The position numbers and the translations under genes are program-made. This document shows positions 57,357 to 64,000 of a stretch of 64,000 bases of DNA, in pieces. Position 1 is the stretch's first letter. The number at the start of each line of letters is the position of its first letter. The notes beneath the pieces were generated by a model. The model worked only from the letters and a program-made list of their open reading frames with translations, was not told the origin of the DNA and searched no databases. Source of the DNA: Chinchilla lanigera (Eukaryota; Chordata; Mammalia; Rodentia; Chinchillidae); contig NW_004955487.1 of the NCBI RefSeq assembly GCF_000276665.1, forward strand, positions 5,840,713-5,904,712. The letters are read 5' to 3'.

Positions 57357-58024
57357 GGCTATTATAAAATAAACCGTGTGCTGGTAAATGGTGACAAGCA
57401 TTTGGTGGTACATAAGTGTGTAAAGAGACATTTTCAAAGACGAAGATGCACAATCTTCTTACTTATCAGCATTACCACATGAACATCTGCCCTCAATTTT
57501 GATGGCAGGAAACAGTAATTGTGAACCTCGATTAAGCAAAATGTTATCACTCTAGCAAAGAATTTCATTGCTCTTCTCTGTATTTTTAAAACTTGTACTT
57601 TCAAATTGCTATCTGACTAGTCCTTGTCTGCAGTACATAATGACCACATGCATCACAGGAGGCGGGGAGACATACATGACAGGTTTCTATTCTTTTACAA
57701 TCCCTTTCCCACTCCCTCCCCCATTATCAGTACATCTTTAATTTCTCCAATAAAACCGATAAAACCTTGTTATGTCATTTTATAAATACTTACATAACAT
57801 CTTCAATTTTGCCTCTTGGGCTGCAAAACCTAAAATACTTCCATCTGTTTCTTTACAAAAATGTTTGCCAATTCCTCTTGTAATTGAAACAAAACTGGCC
57901 CTGGTAGCTGCTGAAGCTGGGTAAACACAGAATTCAATAGATGTACTTTGCTCTTGCTTGGGATAGGCTGACACAGATAGAGATATAGCTCCTCCTCCTC
58001 TTCTTCTTGCTCCTCCCTCTCCGG

Positions 58025-58100
58025 TGGTGTTCAGGATTAAGCCTAGGGCCTCACATATTCTAGGCAAGCACTCAATCACTAAGCTATGGCTCTAGCCCTA
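58025..58100 (-). mobile_element. Old ID remnant
   Basis: GGTGTTCAGGATTAAGCCTAGG to CACTAAGCTATGGCTCTAGCC. Confidence 0.65.
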
Positions 58101-58111
58101 GGAGAATAATT

Positions 58112-58263
58112 TTTATTTTGTCTTTTTGAGACAGGGTCTCACTATGAAGTTCAGGCTGGCCTTGAGCTCACTCTGTAGCTCAGGCTGGCCTTGAACTTGC
58201 AGCGATCCTCCTGCCTCAGCCTCCCACATGCTGGGATTGCAGGTATGCACCACCACGCCTGGA
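58112..58263 (-). mobile_element. B1 SINE, left arm of inverted pair
   Basis: TTTTTGAGACAGGGTCTCACTATG to CACCACGCCTGG, full duplication. Confidence 0.92.
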
Positions 58264-58297
58264 TTGAGAATACATTTTTGAAACTAGGAATTATATC

Positions 58298-58460
58298 TTG
58301 GATAGGTCTGGTGGCGAACACCTGTAAACCCAGCATGCGGGAGGCTGAGGCAAGAGGATCACTGAGAGTTTGAGACCAGCCTGGGCAACAAAGTGAGTTC
58401 AAGGCCAGCCTGAACTGCATAGCAAAACCCTGTCTCAAAAAAGAAAAAAATAAAAAATAA
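58298..58460 (+). mobile_element. B1 SINE, right arm of inverted pair
   Basis: GATAGGTCTGGTGGCGAACACC to CTGTCTCAAAAAAG. Only about 35 bp from the opposite-facing copy at 58112-58263. Confidence 0.9.
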
Positions 58461-59204
58461 TATTTTAAAATATATTCAATTCTTTTTTTCTTGAGAGATT
58501 TGCAAGCAAGTTCAATCAAGCCTCACGGAATAAATCTGTATAAACTGTAAGAACTATGTCTCTTAGTGTTGCCATGACATGAAAACTGACAATGACCCAT
58601 GTATGTTTAAAAAAAATTAACTGTCCAATCTCATTTATACACACAGGTGTAAAATTATTTAACAAAATATTAGTAAATCAAATCTAGTATTCTATTAAGA
58701 AAATACATTACAGCAAAAAGCATTTTCTTTAGATTTTACATTCCTTTAAAGTCCTTTTGTTAAAGCACATTACAATAACAGATTAAACAACAACAAATCT
58801 TTAAAAAAAATACTTAAGGAAACATTTCAAACACTTCACTGTTATTTCCAGTAAGAAACCTACTTGGGAGAGAGGGTAAAGGGATCAAAAATAATCCAAA
58901 TTTGATATGTACATATACCAACTGCCCAAAACAAATGTAACTATTGTGTATCACAAACATTCACTAATAAAAAGGAGAACTATAGCCACTGAATTTTAAA
59001 GTAATAATAAAAAGATGAGGATGAGAAAACTGTTCAACACTCCTTTCTTTGACTTAGCCATGCCACTTTATTTTGTGCTTCATAATATGTACATGTTGAA
59101 CAAGAAGTTTCTCATGCAGAAGTGCTTTCTGAACTTACTGGGGAGGTGCAATTTTGCCGGACACGTGGCTCCACCCAAAGAGACTACATTATTATAAGAA
59201 GACT

Positions 59205-59298
59205 TAATTTTTTTTTTTTTTTTGGAACCAGGGAATTGAACTCAAGACCTAACATTTGCCAGGCAAGTGCTGTGCCACTGAGCTATATCTCCAGCCCA
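59205..59298 (-). mobile_element. ID-type SINE, left arm of inverted pair
   Basis: Poly(T), GGAACCAGGGAATTGAACTC to GAGCTATATCTCCAGCCC. AAGAAGACTTAAT repeats on both sides. Confidence 0.9.
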
Positions 59299-59321
59299 AG
59301 AAGACTTAATATTTCAAAGTA

Positions 59322-59425
59322 GGGGCTGGGGATTTAGCTCAGCGGCAAAAGCACCTGCCTGGCAAGCACAAGGTTGTGAGTTCGGTTCCCGGTATTGGAG
59401 AAAAACCAAAAAAAAAAAAAAAAAT
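59322..59425 (+). mobile_element. ID-type SINE, right arm of inverted pair
   Basis: GGGGCTGGGGATTTAGCTCAG to GTTCGGTTCCCGGTATTGG with poly(A) tail; TTCAAAGTA flanks both sides. Confidence 0.92.
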
Positions 59426-59482
59426 TCAAAGTAACCACAGCAATAACAACATACTCATTAAAGCAAGGCAATTAAAATTACA

Positions 59483-59660
59483 ACTATAATTTTCTTTTTT
59501 TTTTTTTTTTTGGTCTTTTTGAGACAGGGTCTCTCTATGCAGTTCAGGCTGGCCTTGAGCTCACTTGTGTAGCCCAGGCTGATCTCCAACTCGCAAGGAT
59601 CCTCCTGCCTCAACCTCCTGAGTGCTGGGATTACAGGTGTGTGCCACCATGCCTGGCTAC
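59483..59660 (-). mobile_element. B1 SINE
   Basis: Long T tract, GGTCTTTTTGAGACAGGGTCTC, full duplication, CACCATGCCTGGC. ACAACTATAATTTTC flanks both sides. Confidence 0.93.
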
Positions 59661-60039
59661 AACTATAATTTTCAACAAAATGGAAAGCTAACTAGAACTT
59701 CACAGAGGAAATTTTCAAGAACTGCAACAAAAATATACAAGAATGAGAAGAGACTTTCCTTACTAGCTAATAAAATATCTGAAAAATACGGAAGTTAAGA
59801 CAATGTGATATTAGGGCAAAAACAAGTAACAAATCAATGTAATGGAACAGAGCTTAAAAGGAATGCCTATGTTCATGTAATTTATGGTATGCAAGCTAGT
59901 TAATTCATTTTATGGGGGAAAGCTGCACTTTTCTACACATGGTGGTGGGAAATTAGCCATACTTATTTGGGAAAAACAAAATAGAAATAGATCTCCTCAT
60001 TCAAAAAAAAAGCCCACTAGGAGTATAAGGCACAGGATT

Positions 60040-60130
60040 GGGCTGGGGATATAGCTCAGTGGCATAAGTGCCTGCCTGGCAAGTACAAGGTCCAAAGTTC
60101 CATTCCTGGTACCAGAAAAAAAAAGAAAAA
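60040..60130 (+). mobile_element. ID-type SINE
   Basis: GGGCTGGGGATATAGCTCAG to CATTCCTGGTACC with A-rich tail. Confidence 0.9.
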
Positions 60131-61152
60131 AAGCGTAAGAGAACATTTTTATAATCTTCAGCATAGCGAAGGTATTTCTCATCAAGAATCAAAATAGAGA
60201 AGTTATAGATTTGACAATAACTAAACGTTAGAACTTCAATAAGCAACACTCAATACTCAAATGACTATATTTCCAACATATATAACAAAGGATTAATATC
60301 CAAAATCTATTAGCATTAACAAATGAATTAAATGTCCATTAGAAATTCTAAGCTTGATAATCTATATCAAAGGAGGAATTACTTCTTCTAAGGATATGAA
60401 ATGTGCAGAATTTTGTAAGTAATCAAGGAAATACCATAATAATATTTTATTTCTCAAGCATGCACCTAATAAAAATTCAAAATAAAACAATATTCAATAT
60501 TTGCTAAAAATGTAAAAGAAAACATCTGCTATTAAGAAGCGACATATACTTGTACTACTCCCCACAATGAATGTATTCATTAGATACTGCAAACATGTAC
60601 TAATAAAAAGAAACACTGCACAGAGATACTGTAAACTTGTACAGTAAAAACTTTTAAAAAACAAAGCAATTTGGTATTTTAATCAAAATGTCAATGTACC
60701 TATCATGTGACCTAGGAAATCCAATGCTAAGAATCTATTCTGAAGAAATGCTTACTTATATGACAGTTAATCGCATTCCAAGCACAGAAATCACATAGGG
60801 CAGGTATGAAACACCCTGTTACATCAGCTAGCAAGCAAGCTATCACTACTCCCAAGGGTAAGTCAAAAGGTCAAAGTCAATCTGAATAGAATCCCATTAC
60901 CAAAGGTGTCACGTTATAAACATCAAGAAGGTGTTTCAAGGACTAAACATATCAAGTAGGTTTTTTAAGTGTATCCATACAAAACTGATACCCCTCTCCA
61001 ACTAAACTAGTGATCCTTAAAAAATAAAAGGAAACTATTCTGAAAGCTGGCAAATACAGTATGAGGAAAAAAATAAAGCATTCATCCTGCCCTTCTTATG
61101 TGAATATAGCACTGGGTAATCAGTTAGTAAACAGAATTATTTATCTTTATAG

Positions 61153-61320
61153 AAATATTCCAGCTGGGCATGGTGGTGCACACCAGTAATCCTAGCACTT
61201 GGGAGGTTGAGGCAGGAGGATATGAGAGTTCCAGGCCAGGCTATGGGTATACAATGAGTTCAAGGCAAGCCTGAACTACATGGTGAAATCCTGTCTCATA
61301 AGCAAAACACAACAAAATAA
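61153..61320 (+). mobile_element. B1 SINE
   Basis: AGCTGGGCATGGTGGTGCACACC to CTGTCTCATAAGCAAAAC. AGAAATATTCCAG occurs on both sides as target duplication. Confidence 0.92.
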
Positions 61321-61774
61321 ACACACACAAAGATAGAAAGAAATATTCCAGTCACTATAATCAAGGAGGAATGATTAAATTGGAATATCACCATTTATAA
61401 ATTAATGGACCAAGACCTTGAGCACCAACAACTGGTAACAAAACAAGTATCAGACATCAGTTTCTGATAGAAGAAAAACACTGCCTAGGAAACCCATAAC
61501 CCCTCCCAGTCAAACTTGAATCTGATAAAGGCTTTACATCTACTCACATTTTACTAAACATAAATGAGAGAGAAATATGTTAAACTGCATTACAAGGACA
61601 AGATCAACAAACTGCAGGTTTCCTCAACCTGGGAACAAAAGAAAATGGAAGAGGACGCCTCAGGTAGAGAGACTTAAAAAGATGTACCTGGAAAAAAAAG
61701 GAATATGTGAACTTAAAATTTTTAAATGACTTAACTAAACTAACTTGTTTAGGGGCACACACCTGAGCAATGAA

Positions 61775-62130
61775 AGATGTCATGCACTCATAGGTGGGTT
61801 TTGTGGAGGTGGCTGGATCATGGTGTGTGATGCTGGATTACACACTGATGGTTTACAGCCGCGTGTGATGTTGGCAGGTGAAGCCTGGTGGTAAAAGGTG
61901 GTCCCTGTGGCGTGGCCTGGCAGAGTAGATATACACATCCTTCCTACTCCCTTGATTGCTGCTCTGCTTCCTGCCTACCACACCATGGACTGTTTCTTCT
62001 CTGCCAAGCCCCACTGCCTTGGAGCCAGCTGATGACGGACTGAAAGCTCTACAAACTGTGAGTCAAAATAAATCTTTCTTCCTTTAACTTACAGGTGTCA
62101 GGTATTTTGTCCCAGAAATGAAAAATTGAC
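61775..62130 (+). mobile_element. MaLR-type LTR, 5'-truncated
   Basis: ATGTCATGCACTCATAGGTG through CCACTGCCTTGGAGCCAGCTG and AAAATAAATCTTTCTTCC to ATTGACAAAG. Same family as 33130-33554. Confidence 0.75.
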
Positions 62131-62226
62131 AAAGATAGATGTTGAACTTTTTTTTCATATATTCTTGGGTATTTATATTTCTTTTGAGAACTCCCTGTTC
62201 AATTCATTTGTCCATTTACTGACTAG

Positions 62227-62260
62227 GCAGTGGTGGTCCAGTGGTAGAATTCTCGCCTGC
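62227..62260 (+). tRNA. tRNA-Gly(GCC) 5'-half fragment (pseudogene)
   Basis: 34 bases begin GCAGTGGTGGTCCAGTGGTA and end TTCTCGCCTGC. This matches the 5' half of tRNA-Gly-GCC, up to the anticodon loop, with about two changes. The 3' half is absent, so it is not a functional tRNA gene. It most likely came from reverse transcription of a tRNA fragment. Confidence 0.75.
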
Positions 62261-62294
62261 TATTCATTGACTGGGCTATCTGGGTTTTTTGGGA

Positions 62295-62688
62295 AGTGTT
62301 AAAGAAGGAAAGGTTTATTCAGCTCACAGTTTGCAGAGGTTTCATTCCATCACCAGCTGGCTCCAAGACAGGGTGGCATGGCGGAGAGGCAGAGCAGAGG
62401 AGAAGCAGTTCATAGTGGGCAGAAGGCAGCAAAGTAGCGAAGAAGCAGCAGCAGGAGCAGACTCCTTCTCCCTTTTATCCCTTCCAGGCTACTTAGGGCG
62501 GTGTCACTCACACCCAGGCTGGGCCTTCCCATTCCCCACACCCAGAACTATGCCAAATCAATCAGTGAACTGATTTAGTAATCACATATCCTTAACCCTA
62601 GGCACCACACACCCTAGATCCAGCCACCTCTGAAAATCCCCACTTATGAGTGCATGAGGCTTTGACAACTAGACATAAGCCATGACAG
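62295..62688 (-). mobile_element. MaLR-type LTR, inverted relative to 61775-62130
   Basis: GAAGGAAAGGTTTATTCAGC through GGTGGCATGGCGGAGAGGC to AGACATAAGCCATGACA. The terminal block next to the tRNA fragment is missing. Confidence 0.75.
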
Positions 62689-62699
62689 TCTGATCCATC

Positions 62700-63626
62700 T
62701 TGATTTGACTTTAGTACAGGGAAAGAGAGAAGCAGCTAGTAAAATCCTCTACAAGTGGATATCCAGCCTTCCCAGCACCATTTGTTAAACAGGTTTTTTT
62801 TCTCTAGCACAGGTCTTTTGTCCCTCTGTCAACACTCAGCTGGCTGTAGATGCTTGGCTTGTTTCTGTGTCTTTTGTTTTACTTCACTGGTCTCTTGTCT
62901 GTGCTGTAGCAAATTGTTCTGTCTCTGTGGCTTTACAGTGTAGGGTCCTGTGATGCCTCTAGTGCTGCTCCTTTTGCTCAGGGACTGCTTTGGCTATTTC
63001 AGTCTTTCCTGATTTCATATGAATCTTTGCATGTTTTTTTCTAGTTCTGTGAATGTTGTTAGCATTTTAATAGGAACTATATGGAATCTGTAAATCACTT
63101 TTTAAATATGGCCATTTTAACAACCCATTAACAAGGGAGGTCTTTCTACTTCCTAAGGTCATCTTCAGTATCTCTCTTCAGCATTCTCTCATCTTCAGCA
63201 CAGAGGTCTTTCACATTCTTGTTCAGGTGGATTCCTATGTATTTTTTTTCAATCTCCCTCTCTCTTTTTTTTTTTTAATCTTTTTGAGACAGGGTCTTGC
63301 TATGCAGTTCAGGCTGGCCTTAAGCTCACCTTGTAGCCCAGGCTGGTCTTGAACTCCCAAGGATCCTCCTGCCTCAGTCTCCTAAGTGTTGGGATTAAAG
63401 GCATGCGCCACTACACCTGGCGTCTTTTTTCCAATCTCTTGTGAATGGAATCATTTTCCTGATTTCTTCTGCAGCATTATTGGTGTATGGGAAAGATACT
63501 GATTTTTGTGTGACTTTGGATCCTGAGTTATTTTTTCAAATGTACTATGTTTTCACCACTGATCTACTTCTTCAGATTATTTCAATAATCAGCAGATCTT
63601 TTCTTTATCTGTTAACATTCTATAAG
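62700..63626 (-). mobile_element. L1 LINE fragment (ORF2 region), split by B1
   Basis: The plus strand reads like the complement of L1 ORF2: CAGCACCATTTGTTAAACAGG, TTTTTTTCTAGTTCTGTGAATG, ATATGGCCATTTTAACAACC, CAGGTGGATTCCTATGTATT. It is diverged and broken, in the same orientation as ROCK2. Confidence 0.75.
63265..63422 (-). mobile_element. B1 SINE inside L1
   Basis: TTTTTGAGACAGGGTCTTGC to CCACTACACCTGGC with duplication; inserted into the L1 fragment. Confidence 0.9.
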
Positions 63627-63760
63627 GGAGACAGGCGTGGTAGCGCACTCAGAGCCTGAGGCAGGAGGATCACTGCTTCAAGACCAGCCTGGGCTACAGA
63701 GTGAGCTCAAGGCCAACCTGAACTGCATAGCAAGACCCTGTCTCAAAAATATATATATGT
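63627..63760 (+). mobile_element. B1 SINE, internally deleted
   Basis: GGGAGACAGGCGTGGTAGCGC jumps to CAGAGCCTGAGGCAGGAGG, then both duplication halves and a TATA-rich tail. Confidence 0.85.
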
Positions 63761-64000
63761 AAAATTCTATGAGGGTCTACTTAGCAGAATTAAAAGATCA
63801 AAAGATTCCAGTATAGAAAATGGTTAACTGGAAATGGCAATGAAACCTTCTATTATGAAAGCAAGGTAATAAAAAGTAGGGAAAATATTATCACCGATTT
63901 TTTTTTGGCTTTTTGAGACAAAAAAAATAGAAATATATGTGCATTGATGCTTCAAACTAAAATAAATTATTTCCTGGACTTGAACTCAGGGTGTCACACT

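Noticed and set aside
53000..64000. Upstream ROCK2 exons (Gly-rich loop, catalytic Lys, N-terminal coiled part)
   Set aside because: No matching minus-strand frame with splice sites could be found; they must lie beyond the window.

Overview
This is nuclear DNA of a rodent-like mammal. Three neighbouring protein genes appear in the order CIMIP5 (C2orf50), SLC66A3 (PQLC3), ROCK2, which is the order I recall from human chromosome 2p25. The introns are filled with B1 SINEs that carry the rodent-type internal duplication and with tRNA-derived ID-type SINEs. Two ID subfamilies co-occur, which suggests a non-murine rodent, but I cannot name the species.

Layout. Bases 1-7600 are SINE-rich, with an L1 piece and the last two recognisable exons of a CIMIP5-like gene on the + strand, which looks damaged. 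Bases 7640-8440 are a CpG island holding the SLC66A3 promoter and first exon. The seven SLC66A3 coding exons run from 8131 to 13786 on the + strand and give a complete 202-residue protein; poly(A) signals lie near 14.69-14.76 kb. ROCK2 runs convergently on the - strand. Its poly(A) signal is at 15495-15500, about 0.75 kb from the SLC66A3 end. The 3 kb 3'UTR runs up to 18495, and 28 further coding exons run up to 52706. Every intron is GT-AG and all phases agree. The window holds the gene from mid kinase domain (residue 155) to the stop (residue 1388). Human ROCK2 has 33 exons, so I number these exons 5-33. From 52.7 to 64 kb is upstream intron; exons 1-4 lie outside the window.

Protein order in ROCK2: kinase domain (exons 5-8), AGC C-tail (8-10), long coiled coil (11-27) with the Rho-binding region (about exons 24-26), then a PH domain split by a C1 zinc finger (28-32). 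SLC66A3 is a PQ-loop membrane protein; CIMIP5 is a small ciliary microtubule inner protein.

Most interesting points: (1) a phase-compatible candidate alternative terminal exon of ROCK2 in the last intron, which would replace the final Ser with about 29 residues ending in an acidic tail, followed by a diverged copy of part of the normal ROCK2 3'UTR; (2) a 60-codon cassette exon matching the known exon 27' position; (3) a 12-nt microexon; (4) a SPIN-like hAT remnant with an 8-bp target duplication; (5) a tRNA-Gly 5' half between two inverted MaLR LTRs; (6) a 56-bp minisatellite in intron 5. All comparisons to human sequences are from memory, not alignment.
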